A stretch of 52,664 bases of DNA, taken from Pseudomonadota bacterium. Its GTDB lineage: Bacteria > UBA10199 > 2-02-FULL-44-16 > JAAZCA01. Location: positions 1 through 52,664 of the forward strand of contig JAFGMW010000097.1 of the NCBI GenBank assembly GCA_016927275.1, written 5' to 3'. A model generated the notes under the pieces. That model did no database searches. It had not been told where the DNA came from and saw only the letters and a list, made by a program, of their open reading frames with translations. A program made the position numbers and the translations under genes. Below, in pieces: positions 15,891 through 25,374 of the stretch (the stretch's first letter is position 1; the number at the start of each line of letters is the position of its first letter).

Positions 15891-16589
15891 TCACCGGCCC
15901 AGGTCCACGATATTGATTGAGCTGATCCCGCTGAAATCCTCTGACGAGGCGTTGATCCGGAACGCAAGGTTCGCCTTGCCTTCGCTTGCCTTGAACCTCA
16001 TGCTCCGCAGGATCTCAAACGGCGCCCCGTCCTTGTAGATGGAGTAGGTGAGGATGTATGATCCGGGCTCTTCGGCGGGCAGCGCTGAATATTCCAAAAG
16101 CAGGTTCAAACCCTTGCCTTTGCCGAGGAGCAGCGTCCTCGAGACCTTCACCGTCCTGCCGTCCGTGACTATCCGGGCCGTGAACGGTTTTATGATCTCT
16201 TCTCCTATCGCCCGGCCGTCTCCCTCCGGATCGGCCGTTTCCGTCTCGTCGGTCGTCGCCTCCTGCCGCGCCTCCGCCGGCGGCTCGGTCCCGTCTTGAG
16301 CGGTCCGCTGATCTCCGGCGGCCGTTTCCCGGTTTGCGGGGGCCGCCTGCTGCCCCGTCGCCCGCGGCGGAGGGCTCTGCGTCCTGCCCTGCATGAGAAG
16401 CTTGAATCCCATTTTGATCAGGGACGGCAGAATTAACGCGCAACTCTCCTCCGTCTCCGGCGTGAACTCGCCCTTATCGGTGCTGATCACAAAATGGCCC
16501 TGATCGTCGGGCCGGCATATCTCGCAGGTCAGCCTGGCGGTCTCATCCGAGATGGCACGGCAACTGTCCGCTGATATGGGTTCAGACAT
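15891..16589 (-). CDS. Hypothetical protein with Pro/Ala/Glu linker
   Basis: 232 residues, with AAGGAGAGG before the ATG. No signal peptide. The N-terminal part has several Cys (SCRAI, TCEICRP, ESCALIL). A disordered Pro/Ala/Thr/Glu-rich linker spans about residues 70-125, and a C-terminal beta-rich domain follows (about 130-232: PFTARIVTDGRTVKVSRTLL, SYILTYSIYKDGAPFEILRS). It diverges from the TSP3 gene across a 164-nt gap, so the two could share control. The pairing of a short Cys-containing leaderless start with an acidic linker recalls the protein at 32812-33840, but no homology is claimed. Confidence 0.7.
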   Translation of the reverse strand: MSEPISADSCRAISDETARLTCEICRPDDQGHFVISTDKGEFTPETEESCALILPSLIKMGFKLLMQGRTQSPPPRATGQQAAPANRETAAGDQRTAQDGTEPPAEARQEATTDETETADPEGDGRAIGEEIIKPFTARIVTDGRTVKVSRTLLLGKGKGLNLLLEYSALPAEEPGSYILTYSIYKDGAPFEILRSMRFKASEGKANLAFRINASSEDFSGISSINIVDLGR

Positions 16590-16753
16590 GGAGCCTCTCC
16601 TTCGAACGGGTCCTTATCGGCGATCCTACGGATAAGTTGCTAGGTTTCAACGGGCGGCGCGTCAGGCCCATGACGCGCCGCGCCTCCACACGATCCCGGT
16701 TCCGGCATAAAAAAGCGCGCAACTATTTCGAGAAAGAGGCGAAAAAGGGGCAT

Positions 16754-17866
16754 ATGGCTTCCATCGCAAGGGCATCGTTCATCTTGATCCTCTTTCTGGC
16801 GTGGCATCCGGCGCTGTTGCCCGGCACCGCTTATTGCTTTGAGGGCGTGATAATCGGGGCAAAACCGGTTGTCTCATGCGATATCGACACTGACGGCGAC
16901 GGGATTGTGGACTGTCTGGAGGACGCGAATCGCAACGGGATCTGGGAGCCTGAGCTTGGGGAGACCGATTCCCATAACCCGGACACCGACGGCGACGGGA
17001 TTATCGACGGCGAGGAGGGCGATCGCGACGGCGACGGTGAGCTCGGCACCGACGAGTCCGATCCGCTGGTCGCCGACACCGACGGCGACGGCATCCCGGA
17101 CGGCGAAGAGCGAAGGCTCGGCACCATGCGCAACATGTGCGACACCGACGGCGACGGGCTGTCTGACGGTGTCGAGATGGGCGTGATCCAGCCCGAGGTC
17201 AAAAACGGCTGTCACGGCCTCATGGCCGCGGGCACGAATTACAAAAACCCCTACCGCATGGACCCGCTGAACCCTGACTCCGACTTCGACGGGCTGCAGG
17301 ACGGCGAGGAGGACAAAAACGGCAACGGATGGGTAGACCCGGACGAGACCGATCCGTCGATAGTCGACACGGACGGCGACGGGCTCTGCGACTATGTGGA
17401 GACGACGGGCGATTTCGACGGCGACGGGCTGCCTGACTTCGATTTCCAGTCGATCCGCGGCGAGGCAGGCTGTATCCCTCCGAAGGATATCTCCGATCTG
17501 GACTGCGACGGCGTGCCAAACGCCAGGGACGATGATTCGGATAACGACGGCTGCCCCGACGCGCAGGAGGGGGGCTGGCTGGATGCCGATTACAACGGGA
17601 TACCCGATATATATGATAAAGATGCGAAACTCTGCCCGGAGCCGGCATCTGATTCAAATTCAGGCGGGAGCAGGGGCGCACGTACAGAGGAGGCCCAATC
17701 GGCGCTCGGCGAAGGGCCGCTCTATCCCACGGACGGGGGCGCATGCACTCTCGTCCGGGCGGTCAACACATCAGGTCCCCTGTCCGGAATTCCTGTATTC
17801 AGCTTTATTATCCTCATGATAGCTGCCTTTTCCACAGCCCGCCCCTTTATACGACAAACTTATTGA
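16754..17866 (+). CDS. Exported TSP3-repeat calcium-binding protein with C-terminal Cys tail
   Basis: 370 residues from the ATG at 16754 (MASIARASFILILFLAWHPA), which gives a signal peptide and has AAGGGG upstream. The body is a run of thrombospondin type 3 units of the DTDGDGIxDxxE kind (about residues 45-280), each able to bind Ca2+ through its Asp/Asn ladder. The C-terminus has GGACTLVRA, a spacer, a hydrophobic helix (IPVFSFIILMIAAFS) and Arg residues, resembling a C-terminal sorting tail. It is a smaller relative of the giant protein at 33901-38253. A surface location is inferred. Confidence 0.85.
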   Translation: MASIARASFILILFLAWHPALLPGTAYCFEGVIIGAKPVVSCDIDTDGDGIVDCLEDANRNGIWEPELGETDSHNPDTDGDGIIDGEEGDRDGDGELGTDESDPLVADTDGDGIPDGEERRLGTMRNMCDTDGDGLSDGVEMGVIQPEVKNGCHGLMAAGTNYKNPYRMDPLNPDSDFDGLQDGEEDKNGNGWVDPDETDPSIVDTDGDGLCDYVETTGDFDGDGLPDFDFQSIRGEAGCIPPKDISDLDCDGVPNARDDDSDNDGCPDAQEGGWLDADYNGIPDIYDKDAKLCPEPASDSNSGGSRGARTEEAQSALGEGPLYPTDGGACTLVRAVNTSGPLSGIPVFSFIILMIAAFSTARPFIRQTY

Positions 17867-17917
17867 TTTAATATGAATTTTAAGTAGAATCTCCCTCATT
17901 AAATGGGGGAGGTCTTG

Positions 17918-18823
17918 ATGAAAAAGCTTATCGATAGTTTTTTCAATTATCTGAAGCATGAGCGGGATGTCTCACCGCATACCTCCAAGAATTATCTGGT
18001 GGATATGCAGCAGTTTTTGGCCTACCTCGAAGGCCGCTATCCCGGGATATCGGCATCCGGCGAGGCTTATATCGGAAAGCTCGACGCCTCGATCATACGC
18101 GATTTCATGTCAAAGATGTGGAACGACTGGAGCCCTTCTTCAATGGCAAGAAAGCTGGCTTCCTTAAGAACATTCTTTAACTATTGCATCAAAAAAGGCA
18201 TGATTGAAGTGAATCCTGCAAAGGAAGTGGCCACACCGAAGATCCCCAAGAGGGTGCCCAAGTTCCTGACCGTCGATGAAGTCTTTGCGCTCCTGGATTC
18301 CGCTGCGGACGAGGGGGCGCTCGGGATACGCGATCGGGCGATCCTCGAGCTCCTCTATGCGTCGGGCCTGAGGGTCAGTGAACTGGTGGGCCTCGATATC
18401 GACGATGTGGACCTCAAGGCTCAGACCGTGAGGGTCATGGGCAAGGGGCGCAAGGAGCGCATAGTGCCGATGGGGGAGAAGGCGTGCGCCTCGCTGGTCA
18501 ACTACCTCGAGAAGAGAAAGGCGCTTGCCGACGACAGGGGCCAGGAGAAGGCGTTCTTCGTCAACCGCCACGGCGGGAGGCTCACCGCGCGCTCCATAGA
18601 GCGGCTCATCGCAAAGTACATGCGCCGCTGCGGCGTCCAGAAGACCGTCACCCCGCACGTGCTCAGGCACACCTTCGCCACGCACCTGCTCGGCGCCGGC
18701 GCGGACATGAGGGGCATACAGGAGCTGCTCGGCCACTCGAGCCTCTCCACGACGCAGAAGTACACCCACGTGGGCATAGAGAATCTCATGAGGGCGTACG
18801 ACCAGTCGCATCCGAAGGCTTGA
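17918..18823 (+). CDS. xerC: Tyrosine recombinase XerC
   Basis: 301 residues from the ATG at 17918 with GGGGGAGGT upstream. XerC/XerD resolve chromosome dimers at dif. The N-terminal SAM-like core-binding domain (about 1-95) precedes a catalytic domain with Arg152 (ASGLRVSEL), Lys176 (MGKGRKER), His247-x-x-Arg250 (HVLRHTFA), His273 (LGHSSLSTTQ) and the nucleophile Tyr282 (KYTHV). Length, AT-richer 5' end and the following hslVU genes match the xerC-hslV-hslU order of many bacteria; XerD is the alternative. No integron or phage genes are nearby. Confidence 0.92.
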   Translation: MKKLIDSFFNYLKHERDVSPHTSKNYLVDMQQFLAYLEGRYPGISASGEAYIGKLDASIIRDFMSKMWNDWSPSSMARKLASLRTFFNYCIKKGMIEVNPAKEVATPKIPKRVPKFLTVDEVFALLDSAADEGALGIRDRAILELLYASGLRVSELVGLDIDDVDLKAQTVRVMGKGRKERIVPMGEKACASLVNYLEKRKALADDRGQEKAFFVNRHGGRLTARSIERLIAKYMRRCGVQKTVTPHVLRHTFATHLLGAGADMRGIQELLGHSSLSTTQKYTHVGIENLMRAYDQSHPKA

Positions 18824-18827
18824 AATA

Positions 18828-18850
18828 CGTGACTCGTAACTCGTGACTCG
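18828..18850 (+). repeat. Heptamer tandem repeat (CGTGACT unit)
   Basis: CGTGACT, CGTAACT, CGTGACT and a partial CG, starting 4 nt after the xerC stop. A GCCTGCC/GGCAGG hairpin lies just after it (about 18850-18872). Confidence 0.75.
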
Positions 18851-18920
18851 CCTGCCTGCCGGACGGGCAGGTGACCGGCGGTCGAATACGGGGTCGTGAA
18901 CGCGAGCCTTGATTCATCCG

Positions 18921-18949
18921 GCCCGCCCTGATATGCAGGGCGGGCTTTC
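18921..18949 (+). terminator. Rho-independent terminator or attenuator between xerC and hslV
   Basis: GCCCGCCCTG (18921-18930), loop ATATG, CAGGGCGGGC (18936-18945), then TTTCT. It ends 17 nt before the hslV ATG. The T run is short, so partial read-through into hslVU is possible. Confidence 0.75.
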
Positions 18950-18966
18950 TCATCACAGGAGAGGCC

Positions 18967-19512
18967 ATGTTTCATTCCACCACAGTCCTCTGCGTGCGCC
19001 GCGACGGGAAGGTCGCGATCGCGGGCGACGGCCAGGTCAGCTTCGGCAACATGGTGATCAAGGAGACCGCCAACAAGATCCGGACCATGCGCGACGGCAA
19101 GGTGCTGGCCGGCTTCGCGGGATCGAGCGCGGACGCGTTCACCCTCTTCGAGAGGTTCGAGCAGAAGCTCGAGCAGCACCGCGGCGCCCTCACCAGGTCG
19201 GCGGTCGAGCTCGCCAAGGAATGGCGCACCGACAGGGTGCTGCGCAGGCTCGAGGCCATGATGATCGTGGCCGACGCGGAAAAGACCTTCACGATATCCG
19301 GCACGGGAGACGTGCTCGAGCCGGACGACGGCGTCACCGCGATCGGCTCCGGCGGGCCCTACGCCCTCTCCGCTGCGCGCGCTCTCATGGCCCACACCGC
19401 CCTCGACGCAAAGAGGATCGCCGAGGAGGCGATGGCGATCGCGAGCAGGATCTGCATCTACACCAACGACCGCATACATGTTGTGGGACTGGACCAGGCG
19501 CCGACCCCATGA
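18967..19512 (+). CDS. hslV: ATP-dependent protease peptidase subunit HslV
   Basis: 181 residues. HslV is the proteasome-beta-like peptidase of HslUV. After the first four residues (MFHS) comes the Thr-Thr pair that gives the N-terminal nucleophile, then [20 protein letters not shown] and the conserved [18 protein letters not shown] and [22 protein letters not shown] site precedes the ATG. The 3' end overlaps hslU by ATGA. Confidence 0.96.
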   Translation: MFHSTTVLCVRRDGKVAIAGDGQVSFGNMVIKETANKIRTMRDGKVLAGFAGSSADAFTLFERFEQKLEQHRGALTRSAVELAKEWRTDRVLRRLEAMMIVADAEKTFTISGTGDVLEPDDGVTAIGSGGPYALSAARALMAHTALDAKRIAEEAMAIASRICIYTNDRIHVVGLDQAPTP

Positions 19513-20876
19513 GCGAGAAAAACTTCACGCCCCGCGAGATAGTTTCGGAGCTCGACCGCTTCATCATCGGCCAGGGCAGGGCCAAGCGCGCCGTGGCCAT
19601 CGCGTTGCGCAACAGGTGGCGCAGGCGCAAGGTCGACGCCCCGCTGCGCGACGAGATCGTGCCGAAGAACATCATAATGATCGGCTCCACCGGCGTGGGC
19701 AAGACCGAGATCGCCCGCCGTCTCGCGAGGCTCGCCGAGGCGCCGTTCATCAAGGTCGAGGCCTCTAAGTTCACCGAGGTCGGCTACGTGGGCAAGGACG
19801 TGGAGTCCATGATCCGCGAGCTCACCGAGATCGCGGTGAAGATGGTTCGCGAGGAGGAGGGGCGCCGGGTCAAGGCCCGCGCGAGCGAGCAGGCGGAGGA
19901 GAGGCTGCTGGACCTGCTGCTGCCCGGGCAGGAGGCGGAGCCTCCGCAGGCCCCCGGCGCGGAGGAGTCGGCCGCGGACAAGCGCGGTGCCACCCGCGAG
20001 AGGCTGCGCGAGATGCTGAGGAGGGGCGAGCTCGACCGCCGCTCGGTCGAGCTGGACGGCGCGCCGCGCGCACCCCGCGGCCCGATCGAGGTCGTGGCCG
20101 CGACCAGCCTCGAGGAGATGAGCGCCAACCTCCGCGACATGCTCTCGAACATCGTCCCCTCGGGCCGCAAGCGCAGGAAGATGAAGGTGACCGAGGCGCT
20201 CGGGTTCCTCGCCGACGAGGAGGCGGGCAAGCTCATCGACATGGACGCGGTGGTGAAGCAGGCGGTGGAGAGGGTCGAACAGAACGGCATAGTGTTCCTC
20301 GACGAGATCGACAAGATCGCGAGCCCCAGGGGCGAGGGGCGATCCTTCGGCCCGGACGTCTCGCGGGAGGGCGTGCAGAGGGACATCCTCCCCATAGTGG
20401 AGGGCTCGACGGTCGTCACCAAGTACGGCGTGGTGAAGACCGACCACATACTCTTCATCGCCTCGGGCGCTTTCCACGTCTCCAAGCCGTCGGACCTCAT
20501 TCCCGAGCTCCAGGGGCGCTTCCCGATCCGCGTCGAGCTCGACACTCTCACGAAGGACGACTTCTTCAGGATACTGACCGAGCCCGACAACTCGCTGGTC
20601 AAGCAGTACAAGGCCATGATGAAGACCGAGGGCACGCAGATAGAGTTCGACGAGCAGGCGCTGCGCGAGGTCTCCGAGATAGCGGCCGAGGTGAACGCGC
20701 AGCTCGAGGACATAGGGGCGCGGCGCCTGCACACGGTGATGGAGAAGCTGCTCGAGGAGCTCTCGTTCACCGCGCCGGAGCGCTCGCCCCAGTCGGTCAC
20801 GATCGACAGGAAATACGTGAGCGAGAGCCTCTCCGACATCGTGAGGGACCGCGACCTGTCGCGATACATACTGTAG
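19509..20876 (+). CDS. hslU: HslU ATPase subunit of the HslUV protease
   Basis: 455 residues starting within the hslV stop. AAA+ unfoldase: Walker A GSTGVGKT (59-66), the pore loop [14 protein letters not shown], an I-domain of reduced size (about 110-215, rich in Arg/Glu), Walker B VFLDEIDK (about 262-269), [19 protein letters not shown] and sensor 2 [16 protein letters not shown]. It ends in SRYIL, the C-terminal tail that docks into HslV. All catalytic residues are present. Confidence 0.97.
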   Translation: MSEKNFTPREIVSELDRFIIGQGRAKRAVAIALRNRWRRRKVDAPLRDEIVPKNIIMIGSTGVGKTEIARRLARLAEAPFIKVEASKFTEVGYVGKDVESMIRELTEIAVKMVREEEGRRVKARASEQAEERLLDLLLPGQEAEPPQAPGAEESAADKRGATRERLREMLRRGELDRRSVELDGAPRAPRGPIEVVAATSLEEMSANLRDMLSNIVPSGRKRRKMKVTEALGFLADEEAGKLIDMDAVVKQAVERVEQNGIVFLDEIDKIASPRGEGRSFGPDVSREGVQRDILPIVEGSTVVTKYGVVKTDHILFIASGAFHVSKPSDLIPELQGRFPIRVELDTLTKDDFFRILTEPDNSLVKQYKAMMKTEGTQIEFDEQALREVSEIAAEVNAQLEDIGARRLHTVMEKLLEELSFTAPERSPQSVTIDRKYVSESLSDIVRDRDLSRYIL

Positions 20877-20924
20877 GTGCCGTCCCGGGCCGCAGGCGAA
20901 CGATGCCACAAAAAGGAGGATTCG

Positions 20925-21839
20925 ATGCCGAGACACCTGCTCACCATGTTCGATTTCACCGCCGACGAGATCACTGGCCTCATGAAGCGCGCCGCGGAGC
21001 TCAAGAAGATGCAGAGGGCGGGCAAGCGCCACAGGCCACTGGAGGGCAGGACGCTGGGCATGGTCTTCGAGAAGTCGTCCACGCGCACCAGGGTCTCGTT
21101 CGAGGTGGGGATGTACCAGCTAGGCGGCCACGCCCTCAACCTCACCACCCAGGCATCCCAGCTCGGCCGCGGCGAGACCTACGAGGACACCTCCCGCGTT
21201 CTCTCCCGCTACGTGGACGGCATCATGATGCGCACCTTCGAGCAGAGGAGGATAGAGAGGGTGGCGTCGGCATCGAGCGTGCCTGTGATCAACGGGCTTT
21301 CCGACCTCGTCCACCCCTGCCAGGTGCTGACCGACATGTTCACCGTCGTCGAGAACACGGGCTCCATCAGGGACCGGCGAATAGCGTACGTCGGCGACGG
21401 CAACAACATGGCCAACTCCTGGATCAACGCGGCGATCATCCTGGGCTTTTCGCTCTCCCTCGGCTGCCCGGAGGGCTACGACCCCGCCGGGATGATACTG
21501 GACAAGGTCAAGGACGGCGGCTATTCAAACATAAGGCTCGTGCGCGACCCGCGCGAGGCGGTGAAGGATGCGGATGTGATCAACACCGACACGTGGGTGA
21601 GCATGGGGCAGGAGGGCGAGGGCGAACAGGAAAAGCTCAAGGTGTTCCGGCCTTACCAGGTGAACGCCCAGCTGCTCTCGCTGGCGAAGAAAGACGCCAT
21701 CGTCCTGCACTGCCTTCCCGCGCACCGCGGCGACGAGATCACCGACGAGGTGATGGACGGGCCGCAGTCGAGGGTGTTCGACCAGGCGGAGAACAGGCTG
21801 CACGTGCAGAAGGCGATACTTGAGAAGCTGATGGGCTGA
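20925..21839 (+). CDS. argF: Ornithine carbamoyltransferase
   Basis: 304 residues from the ATG at 20925, which follows AAGGAGGA. It makes citrulline from ornithine and carbamoyl phosphate. Carbamoyl-phosphate motif STRTR (52-56), HPCQ (129-132), NNMANSW (ornithine side), the SMG loop (225-227) that marks ornithine rather than aspartate transcarbamoylases, and HCLPAHRG (261-268) are present. No other arg gene is near. It is followed by a heptamer repeat and purA. Confidence 0.96.
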   Translation: MPRHLLTMFDFTADEITGLMKRAAELKKMQRAGKRHRPLEGRTLGMVFEKSSTRTRVSFEVGMYQLGGHALNLTTQASQLGRGETYEDTSRVLSRYVDGIMMRTFEQRRIERVASASSVPVINGLSDLVHPCQVLTDMFTVVENTGSIRDRRIAYVGDGNNMANSWINAAIILGFSLSLGCPEGYDPAGMILDKVKDGGYSNIRLVRDPREAVKDADVINTDTWVSMGQEGEGEQEKLKVFRPYQVNAQLLSLAKKDAIVLHCLPAHRGDEITDEVMDGPQSRVFDQAENRLHVQKAILEKLMG

Positions 21840-21844
21840 AAAAA

Positions 21845-23162
<1,318 letters not shown>

Positions 23163-23163
23163 G

Positions 23164-24420
23164 ATGGACGCCATCGATCATGCAGCATGCGTCCTGCGCA
23201 TGTTCGAGATCGAGCCCGCGCCGCTCGACCGGCTGCTCGACTCCTACCTGAAAGACCATCCTGAAATGAACTCCAGGCAGCGCAGGGTAGTGGCCCGCGC
23301 GGTCTACGGCGTGGCCCGCTGGGGAAGAAGGATCGACGCCTGCATGCGGCTCGCCGGCATCGCAAGGCCCGACCACAGGCTGCGCGCCGAGGCCTACCTG
23401 CGCTGGCACCCGTGCGACGACTTCGAGCGCATGCGCGCCGCGCTCCGCCCTGATCCGCGGCTGGACGGGCTGGACGTGGAAGCGGTCGGCATCGAGCGTT
23501 TTCCCGGCGGCGACGCGGCCTTCTTCTCGTTCCCTGATTTTCTCTACGGCGCGCTCGTCGATCGGTTCGGCGCGCAGGGCGCGCGCGAGATGGCAAAGGT
23601 CCTCAACGACCCCATGGGCCCTACGCTCAGGGTCAACACGCTGCGCGCGGGGAGGGAGGAGTTGATCGAAAGGCTCCGAGCGGAGGGGATCGGTGCGACG
23701 CCGACGCCGCGCTCCCCATTCGGGCTCAGGCTGTCGATCCGGTCGAACTTCCGCGGCCTTCGCTCGTTCACGGACGGCCTCTTCGAGGCGCAGGACGAGT
23801 CGAGCCAGCTGGCGGCGATCCTCTCCGACGCGCGGCCGGGGGAGAGGGTGCTGGACGCGTGCGCGGGCGCGGGAGGCAAGTCGCTCGCGCTCGCCGCAAT
23901 GATGGGGGGCCGAGGCGAGATACTCGCCTTCGACAGTAAGGGGCGCGGCAGGAAGGAGTTCGCGAGGCGCGCGGCGCGGGCTGGGGCGAGGTGCGCAAGG
24001 ACCGTCGGTGCAGCGGCGCTCGATAGTGAGGGCGCGGCGTTCGACATGGTCTTCGTGGACGCGCCCTGCACAGGGACCGGGACGCTCAGGCGCGCCCCTG
24101 ACCTCAAGTGGCGCATCGACGCCGAGACCGCGGGCGGGATGGCGGCTTTGCAGTCTGGGCTGCTCGAGCGCTGTGCGCGCCTTGTGAGGCCCGGCGGGAG
24201 GCTGCTCTACGCCACGTGCAGCCTGCTCGCGGAGGAGAACGAACGCGTCGTCGCGCGGTTTATCGCACGCGGCGGATTTGAGACGGTCGATGCCGGGGAG
24301 GTCATGTTGCGGCGCGGCGTCGATCCGGGCGGGATCGTCACCGATCAGGGTTTTCTTTTTACAGATCCGCGGCTCGGCGACTGGGACGGGTTCTTCGCAG
24401 CGCTGCTGAAGCGGGGATAA
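23164..24420 (+). CDS. RsmB/NOP-type RNA (cytosine-5) methyltransferase
   Basis: 418 residues, close to RsmB (16S rRNA m5C967). An N-terminal NusB-like helical domain (about 1-130, SRQRRVVARAVYGVARWGRR) precedes the catalytic domain with DACAGAGGKSLALAAMM for SAM, FDMVFVDAPCTGTGTLRR with one catalytic Cys and LLYATCSLLAEENERVV with the other. FPDFLYGALVDRFG and LRVNTLRA match the family's linker. It is co-directional with and almost touching purA. The rRNA target is inferred from domain layout; other NSUN-like targets are possible. Confidence 0.88.
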   Translation: MDAIDHAACVLRMFEIEPAPLDRLLDSYLKDHPEMNSRQRRVVARAVYGVARWGRRIDACMRLAGIARPDHRLRAEAYLRWHPCDDFERMRAALRPDPRLDGLDVEAVGIERFPGGDAAFFSFPDFLYGALVDRFGAQGAREMAKVLNDPMGPTLRVNTLRAGREELIERLRAEGIGATPTPRSPFGLRLSIRSNFRGLRSFTDGLFEAQDESSQLAAILSDARPGERVLDACAGAGGKSLALAAMMGGRGEILAFDSKGRGRKEFARRAARAGARCARTVGAAALDSEGAAFDMVFVDAPCTGTGTLRRAPDLKWRIDAETAGGMAALQSGLLERCARLVRPGGRLLYATCSLLAEENERVVARFIARGGFETVDAGEVMLRRGVDPGGIVTDQGFLFTDPRLGDWDGFFAALLKRG

Positions 24421-24462
24421 AAAAAGGCCAAGTCCGGAAGGGAATCGCCTATCCTCCTTTCA

Positions 24463-24482
24463 AGCCTGGTTCAGGCTGTTTT
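24463..24482 (+). terminator. Weak terminator after the RsmB-like gene
   Basis: AGCCTG, loop GTT, CAGGCT, then G and four T. Short stem, but placed 43 nt after the stop. Confidence 0.5.
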
Positions 24483-24728
24483 GAAAAATTGGCTGATTCC
24501 CGCACTCCGACCTGGCCAAGACAATTATAGCAAATTCATGGTTGAATTTCCAACGCTGCGGTGGGTCTTTTTTTTATGCATAAATAAGCGCCATAAATCA
24601 TGGAATTCGGCGATTTTATATTTTGGGTTGTCGAATAATCCCCTATCTGCTAAGAGCGCAACTTCACGTATCAATTGTGCAATCTCTATAACGTAATCGG
24701 AGGACCGACGCCCAAGGAGGGAAATCAG
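24483..24728 (+). other. AT-rich intergenic control region
   Basis: About 245 nt much richer in A/T than its neighbours, with runs such as eight T in the middle, the inverted pair AAATTC/GAATTT near 24530-24550 and several TATAAT-like words. It ends in the AAGGAGGG ribosome binding site of the HTH-receiver gene. I see no convincing open reading frame. It most likely holds the promoter of the two-component genes. Confidence 0.55.
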
Positions 24729-25352
24729 ATGCGCCAGAAGGACGTGCTCACCACATTCGAGGCTGCGAAGCTCTGCAGGGTCAGCTACAACACGATCAAG
24801 AACTGGATAAAGAGGGGGCTGCTCAACGCCTACCGCACCGCCGGCGGCCACCTCCGGATCAACTCCGAGGACATACGGATATTCTGCCGCGAACACGGGA
24901 TACCCATGGACGACAGGGCGGCGCCGGCCCCCAGGAAGCTCCTGGTCGTCGACGACGAGGAGGTGATCCGCACGGCGATCCAGGACGCGCTGCGCGGTTT
25001 TCCGGAGAAGATCGAGGTCTACACGGCATCGGACGGCTTCGAGGCGGGCACGATCATGGAGTCTGTGAAGCCCGACATCGTGATACTCGATCTTGTCATG
25101 CCGGGCATGGACGGCTTCAAGGTGTGCCAGAGCATCAGGCGCTCGCCCGCGCTCTCCCACGTGAAGATAATGGTGCTCACCGGCTTCGGCTCGGAGCGCA
25201 ACGTCGATCGCGCAAAGGAGCTCGGCGCCGACGTCTGCCTCTCGAAGCCGATCGATCGCGCCGCGCTGTTCGAGAGCGTCGCTGACATGCTGAAGCCCCG
25301 CAAGGGTGTCAGGGCCGTCAGGCCCAAGAAGAAGAGGGTGAGGAAGGGTTGA
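24729..25352 (+). CDS. HTH-receiver protein (MerR/Xis-like HTH then REC domain)
   Basis: 207 residues from the ATG at 24729, set by AAGGAGGG. The N-terminal part (residues 7-55) is an excisionase/MerR-like helix-turn-helix, FEAAKLCRVSYNTIKNWIKR with the wing YRTAGGHLRI. It is joined by a short linker to a receiver domain with Asp75-Asp76, phospho-acceptor Asp121 (VILDLVMPGMDG), Thr151 and Lys173, followed by a basic tail. DNA binding in front of the receiver is the reverse of most response regulators. The histidine kinase 22 nt downstream is the obvious partner. Confidence 0.88.
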   Translation: MRQKDVLTTFEAAKLCRVSYNTIKNWIKRGLLNAYRTAGGHLRINSEDIRIFCREHGIPMDDRAAPAPRKLLVVDDEEVIRTAIQDALRGFPEKIEVYTASDGFEAGTIMESVKPDIVILDLVMPGMDGFKVCQSIRRSPALSHVKIMVLTGFGSERNVDRAKELGADVCLSKPIDRAALFESVADMLKPRKGVRAVRPKKKRVRKG

Positions 25353-25374
25353 CCCCCCTCCCCACGTCCCTGCC

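Noticed and set aside
19509-21148. Long minus-strand open frames across hslU, topA, purA and the giant surface gene
   Set aside because: They are mirror frames typical of GC-rich genes, with no ribosome binding sites and no recognisable domains, while the plus-strand genes are well-known families.
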